From assembly GCA_030671565.1 (NCBI GenBank), contig DAOVIC010000059.1:1-9664 (forward strand): a stretch of 9,664 nt of DNA, in the 5' to 3' direction. Below the pieces are notes generated by a model, which was not told the DNA's origin, searched no databases, and saw only the letters and a program-made list of their open reading frames with translations. Shown here one piece after another: positions 1 to 6,014 of the stretch; within the stretch, counting starts at the first letter, position 1, and the number at the start of each line of letters is the position of its first letter. This stretch comes from Anaerohalosphaeraceae bacterium (GTDB lineage Bacteria; Planctomycetota; Phycisphaerae; Sedimentisphaerales; Anaerohalosphaeraceae). The position numbers and the translations under genes were made by a program.

Positions 1-1010
1 AACCTAATATTCCATCGCATGTGAAGGAGCTGTCTGAAAATGCAGAGATGATCTTTGAGGATTTGGTTGAGAAGAGCGACTTATGTATAGAAGCCGGATG
101 TGCGATGGTGGCATGGCCGGAGACTATAGTGCTTGCGACGATGAACCGTCAATACCTTATGCTCCAGGAGGCGGATTCACAGCCGGTCCAATTTGACAAA
201 GCGATTTCCGAACATGCCGCCGGCAGGGCGTATGTGCTTTTCGGTGCACACGGAGCGGGTTTCAAAAGAGAGGGCAATTACTATGTCATCTCGGATCGTT
301 ACAATTCTGCATTTATGTACGGTCCGGATGGTATGCAGAGTTCTACACGCTATGACAAGATACATCTTGTGCCGTTTGGCGAATATATACCGTTGCGCGA
401 ATTGATGCCTTTTGTTTATAATTTTTTCCGCTTTCTAAGTCCCTACGATTATGATTACAGCCTGACCAGGGGCACTGAGCATACGGTTTTTACTATAAAA
501 GAGGGTCAGCGTCAGTGGTATTTCGGCGTTTTGATATGTTATGAGGACACCGATGCCGATACTACCAGGAGGATGACAGTGGAAGGCGGCAAAAAAAAGG
601 TGGACTGGTTAGTGAATATCAGCAATGATGGGTGGTATGTAAGGTATAAGGATGGAAAAGTTATCCCCGGCGGTGAGTTGAGCCAGCGGACGGCAATAAG
701 CGTCTTTCGGGCGGTTGAGAATCGAATACCGATCATTAGAAGTGTCAATACCGGGATCAGTTGTGCGATCGACTCGCTTGGAAGAATACGCGAAGGTTAT
801 ATTGCTGGGAATCTGCCCAAATCACCGATGAAAAGAGAGGCTGTGGAAGGGTGGTTTGTTGACCGGGTTCTTGTCGATAAACGTGTTACGGTATTCAGCA
901 AGCGTGGCAAATGGCTCGATTATGGTTGCCTGGTCCTGGCGTTGGCGGTGGTTGGTGAGGGATTGGCCCATGCAGTTTTCAGAAAAAGCAAAAAAAGAAG
1001 GGAATCTTAG
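1..1010 (+). CDS. lnt: Apolipoprotein N-acyltransferase, C-terminal part (5' end outside window)
   Basis: Transfers the third acyl chain from a phospholipid to the N-terminal Cys of lipoproteins, in the inner membrane with its active site on the periplasmic side. The reading frame is open to base 3, so the GTG at 21 is not the start. The first visible residues (PNIPSHVKE) match the segment where the nitrilase domain begins in Lnt. Counting from codon 21, the family triad is visible: Glu34 in WPE, Lys113 in YDKIHLVPFGEYIP and Cys173 in GVLICYED. The NISNDGWY and RAVENR...RSVNTG blocks typical of Lnt follow. A hydrophobic helix at about residues 299-320 is the usual C-terminal membrane segment, and the protein ends in a basic tail (RKSKKRRES). 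The N-terminal membrane helices lie upstream of the window. The TAG stop abuts the ATG of the next gene, so the two are probably cotranslated. The identification is secure because all three catalytic positions are in their normal context. Confidence 0.95.
   Translation, partial: PNIPSHVKELSENAEMIFEDLVEKSDLCIEAGCAMVAWPETIVLATMNRQYLMLQEADSQPVQFDKAISEHAAGRAYVLFGAHGAGFKREGNYYVISDRYNSAFMYGPDGMQSSTRYDKIHLVPFGEYIPLRELMPFVYNFFRFLSPYDYDYSLTRGTEHTVFTIKEGQRQWYFGVLICYEDTDADTTRRMTVEGGKKKVDWLVNISNDGWYVRYKDGKVIPGGELSQRTAISVFRAVENRIPIIRSVNTGISCAIDSLGRIREGYIAGNLPKSPMKREAVEGWFVDRVLVDKRVTVFSKRGKWLDYGCLVLALAVVGEGLAHAVFRKSKKRRES
996..1003 (+). promoter_or_regulatory. Ribosome binding site of the HEAT lipoprotein gene, inside lnt
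   Basis: A purine-rich AGAAGGGA lies inside the last codons of lnt, 7 nt before the ATG at 1011. It supports that ATG as the start and fits translational coupling with lnt, whose stop codon directly abuts the ATG. Confidence 0.6.
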
Positions 1011-2009
1011 ATGAAGGCGATATTCATTTGCGTGGCTGTAGTAATAAGTATGCTTTTATTGGGTTGTGAGGAGGCGGTTTCGACCGGTGAGAAAACATCT
1101 TCAGTGCAAACCGGTCCTGTTGTTTCGAAAGAGCAGGAAAGAGCCCTGGAAATAATCTATGAGAGCCTTGCCGATCCCAGCGATCGCATGCGTGCAAACG
1201 CAATTGAGGTCGTTTCAACGACGGGACGCAGTGACATCATGCCTGTTATAATAAAATTATTGAAAGATGAGGCTGTGCGTGTGCGTTTTTCCGCAGCTAT
1301 TGCCATTGGTGATATGGCGTATGCAAAAGGGGCTCTCAGTGTAAAACGTTTGCTGAACGATCCGGATGCAAATGTCAGAATCGCGGCGGCGTATGCTCTG
1401 GCCCAACTGAAAAAAATGGATTTAAGCGACCGTATCTACGATGCTCTTGGCAGTAATGATCAGACAGTTCGAGCAAATGCTATCCTGCTTTTGGGAAAGC
1501 TTGGCGACCGAAAGGCAATCGAGGTGCTCAAGAAAGTAGCGAGAGATGAATTGTCAGGCGATATGGTCACGGCGCAGGTTGCCGAATCAATAGCAATGCT
1601 GGGGGGAGACGAGAATACATATCGGGAGATATGGGCATTGTTAATCAGTAAATACGCTGAGGATCGGGCCATGGGGATACGGGCAATGGGAGCTTTAGGG
1701 ACAGAAGAAGCCCAAAATGCGATTTTGACGATGCTGCATGATGAGATCATAGAAATCAGGCTTCTGGCATCGGAACAATTGGGTCTGCTTGGGAGTAATG
1801 TTGGAGAGGCAGAAGTGGCGGATTACATGGTTAGGGTATCCAAAACCCTCAATGAACAGTCCCGTTTGCGGGCAGATCTAATCGCTGTGGTGGCGATCGG
1901 TCATATGGGAAGTAGCGGATTGGCAGATTTTTTACCGAACTTTCTTCAGAGCCAGTCGAAGGATATGCAGTTGCGGGCTGCGCAATCGGTATTGTTGTTA
2001 AATCAGTGA
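1011..2009 (+). CDS. HEAT-repeat lipoprotein
   Basis: This 332-residue protein is predicted to be lipid-anchored and to act as a protein-binding scaffold in the envelope. The N-terminus is a lipoprotein signal: Lys2, a hydrophobic core at residues 3-17, and the lipobox LLGC with the acylated Cys at 19. The next residues are Glu-Glu, not an Asp retention signal of the Enterobacteriaceae type. A short Ser/Thr-rich linker (about 22-40) leads to roughly seven or eight alpha-helical repeats up to the C-terminus. These have the HEAT/Armadillo pattern, for example VRVRFSAAIAIGDM, ANVRIAAAYALAQL, QTVRANAILLLGKLG and EIRLLASEQLGLLG. I see no catalytic motif. The gene starts directly at the lnt stop codon and is followed by a 259-nt gap, so it probably ends the lnt transcription unit. 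As a lipoprotein it is a natural Lnt substrate. The class (lipoprotein with HEAT repeats) is well supported; the partner and function are unknown. Confidence 0.85.
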   Translation: MKAIFICVAVVISMLLLGCEEAVSTGEKTSSVQTGPVVSKEQERALEIIYESLADPSDRMRANAIEVVSTTGRSDIMPVIIKLLKDEAVRVRFSAAIAIGDMAYAKGALSVKRLLNDPDANVRIAAAYALAQLKKMDLSDRIYDALGSNDQTVRANAILLLGKLGDRKAIEVLKKVARDELSGDMVTAQVAESIAMLGGDENTYREIWALLISKYAEDRAMGIRAMGALGTEEAQNAILTMLHDEIIEIRLLASEQLGLLGSNVGEAEVADYMVRVSKTLNEQSRLRADLIAVVAIGHMGSSGLADFLPNFLQSQSKDMQLRAAQSVLLLNQ

Positions 2010-2059
2010 TATTTCTGTAGCGATTAAAGCGAATAAAGCGTTTAATATCCATCGCAGAT

Positions 2060-2078
2060 CGGAGGGAGTTTGCCTCCG
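2060..2078 (+). terminator. GC-rich hairpin after the lipoprotein gene, possible terminator without U-tract
   Basis: CGGAGG (2060-2065) and CCTCCG (2073-2078) form a perfect 6-bp stem with a 7-nt loop, 50 nt after the HEAT gene stop codon. No run of T follows, so it is not a canonical intrinsic terminator. It could stabilise the 3' end of the lnt transcript or act in factor-dependent termination. It is the only strong hairpin I found in this gap. Confidence 0.35.
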
Positions 2079-2145
2079 GGCCAGTGGTGTCTTATGGATT
2101 TATAACTATTTATGTCTCAAAGTGTTATCTGAGATTAAAAATGTC

Positions 2146-2174
2146 TTGACCCTGACGGGAATATAAGGTAGAAT
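2146..2174 (+). promoter_or_regulatory. Predicted sigma70-type promoter of the shape operon
   Basis: A -35 element TTGACC (2146-2151, 5 of 6 consensus bases) is separated by exactly 17 nt from a -10 element TAGAAT (2169-2174, 5 of 6). Transcription would start near 2181 and give a leader of about 88 nt before the TTG start of the coiled-coil gene. It lies in the longest non-coding gap of the window, at the boundary between the lnt unit and the mre unit, where an operon promoter is expected. Prediction from sequence only. Confidence 0.65.
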
Positions 2175-2240
2175 CCCAGTGAAGTTATAGCGATGGACTG
2201 ATTTGTCACAACGGTGATGTTCTGGGGTTCCGTCGTTTAG

Positions 2241-2249
2241 TGCTATAAT
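2241..2249 (+). promoter_or_regulatory. Possible second promoter (extended -10)
   Basis: TGCTATAAT is a perfect TGnTATAAT extended -10 element. No good -35 is seen at 16-18 nt upstream. The predicted start (about 2256) would fall inside the Shine-Dalgarno sequence of the next gene and leave a leader of only about 13 nt. It is therefore a weaker candidate than the promoter at 2146-2174. Confidence 0.25.
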
Positions 2250-2254
2250 TCAAT

Positions 2255-2260
2255 TAGGAG
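2255..2260 (+). promoter_or_regulatory. Ribosome binding site deciding the TTG start
   Basis: TAGGAG lies 8 nt before the TTG at 2269. This good Shine-Dalgarno match at normal spacing supports the non-ATG start. The next in-frame ATG is at codon 23, inside the membrane helix, and would destroy the anchor. Confidence 0.7.
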
Positions 2261-2268
2261 TTTTCGAT

Positions 2269-3129
2269 TTGAGTAATTTGACGAAGATTTTCATTGTTCT
2301 GTTGTCGTTATCTTCGATTTTCTTATGTGGTGCGATGATAACCTATGTTGGTACTACGCAGAACTATAAGGCTGAGGCCGACGAGCTGAAGGGACGTAAC
2401 CAGTCTCTTGAGACCAATGCTGCCGAGTTTGGCCAGAGGATGGAAGAGAAGAACTTCCAGATGAAGGAGATTGAGAAGCAAAATAATACAAGGATTTCGC
2501 AACTTGAGCGAGAACTGCAGGATCTGGTCGTAGACAAGCGAACTGCAGAGACCCAGCGTGATGAATACGAGGCCAAGGTCGCTGCATGGGGCGGAACTGT
2601 TGCCGGTTTCGAAACGACTATTGAAAATCTTAATAAGACGCTTGAGCTTTCTAAAAACGAATTAAAAACTCTGCGTGCTAAGAATATCAAGAGCGATTCA
2701 GAGTTGAACGAGCTTGAGATGCAGCTTTATGAGAAGATCGTTTTTATGGAACAGCTTGAGGCCGATCTGCGAAATCTTCGTGAGCAAAAGAAAGCTATCG
2801 AGGACAGGCTTAGCAGTCTTGCAGGAAGAGGCGTTGATGTTTCTGAAGATACTGTTACAGTTGTTCCAGGCAGGGCAAAGCCTGCACCTGTGGTACCTGT
2901 AGGAGCGGCGCTAAAGGGGCTTATCACAGAGGTAGGGCAATCGTTGGTTTCAATAGGTTTGGGGTCGGCAGATGGAGTTAGGCCCGGAATGATCTTCTAT
3001 GTTGTCAGAGGTGATATGTTCATCTGTAACGTTCGCGTAACGGATGTTGATGTAAATAAAAGTGCCGGCGTTTTGCAGCTTGTTACGGCACAACCAAAAG
3101 TAGGTGACAGTGTAAGCACAGAGCTTTAA
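2269..3129 (+). CDS. Membrane-anchored coiled-coil protein with C-terminal beta domain
   Basis: This 286-residue protein is not recognised as a named family. It has one N-terminal transmembrane helix at about residues 6-28, which is uncleaved by appearance since no clear signal peptidase site is seen. A long, highly charged coiled coil (about 32-185, rich in E, K, Q and L heptads) follows, then a Pro/Val-rich linker (about 196-213). The C-terminal domain (about 214-286) has a beta-rich pattern, with GLITEVGQSLVSIGLGS, DGVRPGMIFYVVRGD and a final VGDSV. The start is TTG, chosen for its Shine-Dalgarno sequence. TM, coiled coil, then a small beta domain is also the layout of MreC, encoded two genes beyond the microprotein. 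Sequence identity to MreC is not evident, so I do not call it a paralogue. It is the first gene after the operon promoter and lies 5 nt before a 52-codon membrane ORF, which places it with the shape genes. A periplasmic spacer or scaffold is an inference. Confidence 0.85.
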   Translation: MSNLTKIFIVLLSLSSIFLCGAMITYVGTTQNYKAEADELKGRNQSLETNAAEFGQRMEEKNFQMKEIEKQNNTRISQLERELQDLVVDKRTAETQRDEYEAKVAAWGGTVAGFETTIENLNKTLELSKNELKTLRAKNIKSDSELNELEMQLYEKIVFMEQLEADLRNLREQKKAIEDRLSSLAGRGVDVSEDTVTVVPGRAKPAPVVPVGAALKGLITEVGQSLVSIGLGSADGVRPGMIFYVVRGDMFICNVRVTDVDVNKSAGVLQLVTAQPKVGDSVSTEL

Positions 3130-3134
3130 TTATT

Positions 3135-3293
3135 ATGAATCCGATCAATAAAATAAAACCTGCTAGCAATAGTTATACTGCAGTCCTTGCACTGGCAACA
3201 GGCATCGTTATTGCTTCTGCAATCTTTATCACAGTTAAGTGTATTGCCTTCTATGGCACGGTGTTCAGGATACTGGAACCACCGCAGTTTTAA
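3135..3293 (+). CDS. Small membrane protein, 52 residues, upstream of mreB
   Basis: An ATG at 3135 opens a 52-codon frame closed by TAA at 3291, starting 5 nt after the stop of the coiled-coil gene. The product has a short basic N-terminus (MNPINKIKPASNS), one strong hydrophobic segment (about residues 14-34, with VLALATGIVIASAIFI), then TVKCIAFYGTVFRILEPPQF. It looks like a single-pass membrane microprotein with Cys36 near the membrane edge and a Pro-Pro-containing end. The Shine-Dalgarno is weak (AGAG about 10 nt upstream, inside the previous gene), so translational coupling to that gene is likely. The membrane-like composition, tight spacing and place inside the operon argue that it is real. 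No homologue is recalled. It could be a partner of MreC/MreD or of the coiled-coil protein, which is inference from context only. Confidence 0.6.
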   Translation: MNPINKIKPASNSYTAVLALATGIVIASAIFITVKCIAFYGTVFRILEPPQF

Positions 3294-3333
3294 TTAAGTA
3301 TACTTATTGTAGTCTGTGAGGATCATCTGTTAA

Positions 3334-3350
3334 TATCTCAATATGAGATA
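3334..3350 (+). repeat. Inverted repeat before mreB
   Basis: TATCTCA (3334-3340) and TGAGATA (3344-3350) are perfect 7-bp arms around ATA, ending 26 nt before the preferred mreB start. As DNA it could be a small operator. As RNA it is a weak AU-rich hairpin just upstream of the mreB ribosome binding site. The same gap holds a TATACT (3299-3304) and a TAATAT (3331-3336) that could be -10 elements, but neither has a convincing -35. Confidence 0.45.
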
Positions 3351-3363
3351 GCAGGGCTAATTT

Positions 3364-3371
3364 GAAGGGAG
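3364..3371 (+). promoter_or_regulatory. Ribosome binding site deciding the mreB start
   Basis: GAAGGGAG lies 5 nt before the GTG at 3377 and is the better-placed Shine-Dalgarno sequence. A competing GCAGGG (3351-3356) would serve the TTG at 3362. The GTG start gives the N-terminal length normal for MreB, so it is preferred. Confidence 0.55.
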
Positions 3372-3376
3372 TCTCG

Positions 3377-4438
3377 GTGATACTCGACAATATTTTGGGC
3401 TGGTTTAGCGTTGATATGGGGATCGATCTGGGTACTTGTAATACCCTGGTTTGCGTTCGCGATGAGGGGATAGTTCTCAACGAGCCGTCTGTGGTCGCAG
3501 TTCGAAAGGGCACTAACATAGTGCTTAATAATGGAGAAGCTGTCGGGCTCATTGCCCGTGAGATGCTTGGCAAAACTCCCGGTTCCATCAGCGCCATTCG
3601 TCCGCTCAAAGATGGCGTTATCAGCGATTTTGAGATCACTGAGGCCATGCTAAGCTATTTTATAAGGAAGGTTCACGGCGGCGGGCGTGTTCGGTGGTTT
3701 AATCCGAGAGTAGTTATCGCCGTGCCAAGCGGAATAACCGCTGTTGAGCGGCGGGCAGTTATAGACAGTGCAGAACGTGCAGGAGCGAGAAAAGTTTACC
3801 TTGTCGATGAACCGATGGCAGCCGGCATCGGTGCGGGCCTGCCGATTACCGAGCCTACCGCATCTATGATAGTGGACATCGGCGGCGGTACTACGGAAGT
3901 AGCAATAATGAGCCTTGGAGATATCAGCACCTGCGAATCGATTCGCATAGGCGGTGACGATTTTGACGAGGCGATGATCAATCATTTAAAACGCACTTAT
4001 AATCTTCTGATCGGTGAGTCGCGTGCAGAGCAGGTTAAAATTCAAATCGGGTCGGCTTCGGAACTTGAAGAAGAGCTAACGATGGAGGTGGCAGGGCGCG
4101 ATACAATAAGCGGACTTCCACGCAAGATCGTTATCACAAGCGAAGAAATACGCGAGGCTCTTCGGGAACCGATCGCTGCTGTTATTGAAACTGTTATGCG
4201 TACGCTCGAAAAGGCAGAGCCGGAACTTGCGGCAGATCTGATCGAAAATGGCGTCCACTTATGCGGCGGCGGTTCGCTGCTTCGCGGGATGGACAAAGTG
4301 ATTTCAAACGCGACGGGTCTTAAGGTCATAGCTGTTGAAGACCCGTTAGCATGTGTAGCAAGAGGTACCAGTGTGTATCTGGAAAACCTTGAATTATGGA
4401 AAGTAACACTTGACCAGGACGGTTACGGTTGGGACTAA
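3377..4438 (+). CDS. mreB: Rod shape-determining protein MreB, actin homologue
   Basis: This ATP-binding actin-like protein polymerises beneath the inner membrane and directs side-wall synthesis by the elongasome. From GTG 3377 it has 353 residues, close to the family norm; TTG 3362 would add five. An amphipathic N-terminus (ILDNILGWFS) is the expected membrane-binding helix. The phosphate-1 loop is GIDLGTCNTLV (15-25), and GIVLNEPSVVAV follows. The conserved Glu lies in VDEPMAAGIGAGLP (Glu145), phosphate-2 is VDIGGGTTEV (166-175), RIGGDDFDEA follows, and the adenosine motif is CGGGSLL (296-302). The family signature EDPLACVARG is near the C-terminus. Two mild deviations are Cys21 where most MreBs have Ala, and VDEP instead of IEEP; neither removes a key residue. 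The tail (LELWKVTLDQDGYGWD) is acidic and aromatic. mreC, mreD and mrdA follow in the classic order. Identification is certain; only the start is open. Confidence 0.97.
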   Translation: MILDNILGWFSVDMGIDLGTCNTLVCVRDEGIVLNEPSVVAVRKGTNIVLNNGEAVGLIAREMLGKTPGSISAIRPLKDGVISDFEITEAMLSYFIRKVHGGGRVRWFNPRVVIAVPSGITAVERRAVIDSAERAGARKVYLVDEPMAAGIGAGLPITEPTASMIVDIGGGTTEVAIMSLGDISTCESIRIGGDDFDEAMINHLKRTYNLLIGESRAEQVKIQIGSASELEEELTMEVAGRDTISGLPRKIVITSEEIREALREPIAAVIETVMRTLEKAEPELAADLIENGVHLCGGGSLLRGMDKVISNATGLKVIAVEDPLACVARGTSVYLENLELWKVTLDQDGYGWD

Positions 4439-4464
4439 CGGAAATTGCCACGTTATCCGATTCG

Positions 4465-4500
4465 TCTGTAGTCCGACAGAACCCCGTAATGGATTCGGGG
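4465..4500 (+). repeat. Two tandem stem-loops between mreB and mreC
   Basis: TCTGT (4465-4469) pairs with ACAGA (4476-4480) around a 6-nt loop. One base later CCCCG (4482-4486) pairs with CGGGG (4496-4500) around a 9-nt loop. Neither is followed by a T-run, so they are unlikely to be a full terminator. They could protect or process the message so that mreB is made in excess over mreC. The mreC start lies 17 nt after the second stem. Confidence 0.4.
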
Positions 4501-4517
4501 ATTGAGGTTTATAGGAG

Positions 4518-5342
4518 ATGGCACGCAGGCGTTTAAGATTTCCAGTTGGCGTCGTGTTTGTCGGGCTGATATTGTTGGCGGCATTTTTGTTTATCATTCC
4601 TGCCAGGTACACGACCAGAATCAATTATCTTTTTGTCAAAATTACCTCCCCCGTTATAGGTCTTTTGCCAAAATCTATCCGCCTTCATCAGGATACCGTT
4701 TCGCGTGAGGCGTATAATGACGTTATCGAGGCGTACGCGAAGGCTCATGCACAACTTTTGAGATTGCATGCCGACAACAAAAAGCTTTCCGGTCTCCGTC
4801 AAAAACTGCCCGAAACCGAAGGGCGTATCATGATGGCTAAAGTTGTTCGTTCTTCTCTGTCCGGTGCCAGAAGCGAACTTGTCATCGATAAAGGAGCAGA
4901 GGACCACTTGCGGCTGGGGCAATACGTACTCTGTTCGGAACAGTGCACAGTAATCGGCACCATAAGCGAGGTAGTTGAACGAATGGCCAGAGTTCGTCTG
5001 GTAACGGATACGAGACACCATCTCCCTGTTAGTATACTGCGCGAAGGCTCCCATAATTACGTGTTAGGGCAACTACAGGGCAAGGACAGTGAAATAGCCA
5101 AGGTACCTTTGATCTGGCGAAAAAAATACGATATTCAGGCTGGTGACATTGTTTATGCATCACCGTCTCAGGGCTTTTTGGGACTGGAACTCATTGTTGG
5201 GAAGATATCAGCAATAAAGCCCGATGACGGAGACCCTTTGCTGTGGGATATTTCGGTTAAGCCGATCCGGGATTTTTCGCGGTTGACCGATGTGGCAATT
5301 GTGATCATGGATCCCGATAGTAACGGGTTGAGCAATCGCTGA
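4518..5342 (+). CDS. mreC: Rod shape-determining protein MreC
   Basis: MreC is a bitopic inner-membrane protein that dimerises through its coiled coil and activates PBP2 from the periplasm. The 274-residue product has a basic N-terminus (MARRRLRF), one transmembrane helix at about 9-28, a helical coiled-coil stretch at about 62-98, and the two-part beta domain at about 103-265. Family-like segments are AKVVRSSLSGARSELVIDKGAEDHLRLGQYV, RVRLVTDTRHHLPVSI, VLGQLQG, IQAGDIVYASPSQGFLGLELIVGKI and the closing VAIVIMDPD. Together they match the MreC core. It is at the short end of the family, without a long C-terminal extension. Cys139 and Cys143 (CSEQC) are an unusual pair for a periplasmic domain. 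The ATG is the only possible start, since an in-frame TAG lies at 4512. AGGAG (4513-4517) directly abuts it, so the more distant GAGG (4504-4507) may be the working ribosome site. Confidence 0.93.
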   Translation: MARRRLRFPVGVVFVGLILLAAFLFIIPARYTTRINYLFVKITSPVIGLLPKSIRLHQDTVSREAYNDVIEAYAKAHAQLLRLHADNKKLSGLRQKLPETEGRIMMAKVVRSSLSGARSELVIDKGAEDHLRLGQYVLCSEQCTVIGTISEVVERMARVRLVTDTRHHLPVSILREGSHNYVLGQLQGKDSEIAKVPLIWRKKYDIQAGDIVYASPSQGFLGLELIVGKISAIKPDDGDPLLWDISVKPIRDFSRLTDVAIVIMDPDSNGLSNR

Positions 5343-5388
5343 GAGTGAAAAGATAAGAGCAAGTATCAAAAAAAAGCATGGATGAAAA

Positions 5389-5907
5389 ATGCGTTGGAAG
5401 ATTTTCTTAGTTTTTCTTGTTGTCCTTACCGTCATAAGCGTGTCAAATATACGTGATGTGTGGTCGGTGTCCAGCCTGCATATAGGTCCTGATCTTCTTT
5501 TGATCTTTCTGGTGTTCTTTGCTTTAAATTGCGACAGGCAGGATGCGATCCCGGTTTCTTTTGCGATTGGTTTTGCCGCTGATGTATCTTCAGTTGCGAT
5601 GCTGATGGGCCCCTACAGTATCAGTTATTGTTTGCTTGGGGGGATGATCTCACTTTTTCGCAAGCAAGTTGTAATGAAGAAATTTATTTATCAGTCGATG
5701 ATGATTTTTTTTGCGGGTGTAATAGGCGGGATTCTCACTGAATTGCTTGTATCGGTTAAATTGGGTGCGATGTGCCCTAATGCATACTCGGCCGTATTAC
5801 TGACGGCTTTGTATTCGGCACTAATTGGGCCCGTGATCTGGAAGCTGTTTAGTAAGCCGCTTAATTTGTTTTTTGCAGAAAAACCAAATATATACCCTTT
5901 GGGGTAG
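5389..5907 (+). CDS. mreD: Rod shape-determining protein MreD
   Basis: MreD is a polytopic inner-membrane partner of MreC and PBP2 in the elongasome. The 172-residue product is hydrophobic throughout. There are about five or six membrane segments, roughly at 4-20, 35-48, 55-73, 77-90, 99-123 and 134-153. The MreD-type core is recognisable: GPDLLLIFLVFFALNCDRQ, then PVSFAIGFAADVSS, MGPYSISYCLLGGM and a basic loop FRKQVVMKK. Length is typical for MreD. The start ATG has a modest Shine-Dalgarno (GGATGA, 5380-5385). Sequence conservation in MreD is low, so part of the confidence comes from its position between mreC and mrdA. Confidence 0.9.
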   Translation: MRWKIFLVFLVVLTVISVSNIRDVWSVSSLHIGPDLLLIFLVFFALNCDRQDAIPVSFAIGFAADVSSVAMLMGPYSISYCLLGGMISLFRKQVVMKKFIYQSMMIFFAGVIGGILTELLVSVKLGAMCPNAYSAVLLTALYSALIGPVIWKLFSKPLNLFFAEKPNIYPLG

Positions 5908-5946
5908 TAAAATTTTGCGAGTAAGATCGTAACTTTTTGTTCTAAA

Positions 5947-5968
5947 GCGGTTGTCCGCGGACAACCGC
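5947..5968 (+). repeat. Perfect 22-bp palindrome between mreD and mrdA
   Basis: The left half GCGGTTGTCCG (5947-5957) is followed immediately by its exact reverse complement CGGACAACCGC (5958-5968). As RNA it gives a 9-bp, GC-rich stem closed by a CGCG loop. As DNA it is a symmetric site that a dimeric regulator could bind. There is no T-run after it on either strand, so an intrinsic terminator is not well supported. It sits 39 nt after the mreD stop and 44 nt before the mrdA start, just upstream of TAGAAT motifs (5991-5996, 6004-6009). Those resemble -10 elements but lack a good -35. Confidence 0.75.
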
Positions 5969-5996
5969 GAAATTTCAACTGAGAGCATTATAGAAT

Positions 5997-6014
5997 AATC
6001 CGATAGAATCCGAT
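5997..6014 (+). repeat. Short tandem repeat at the mrdA start
   Basis: AATCCGAT occurs at 5997-6004 and again at 6007-6014, where it includes the first two bases of the ATG. The stretch replaces the expected Shine-Dalgarno region; the nearest GAGAG (5981-5985) is 27 nt away, too far to act. Small and possibly chance. Confidence 0.4.

Noticed and set aside
4533..5054. A 173-codon open frame on the - strand within mreC
   Set aside because: It is antisense to mreC, with no motif, no signal and no plausible ribosome site of its own.
5378..5410. Tiny frame starting at ATG 5378, before mreD
   Set aside because: It has only ten codons, overlaps the mreD start in another frame, and its bases also serve as the mreD ribosome site.
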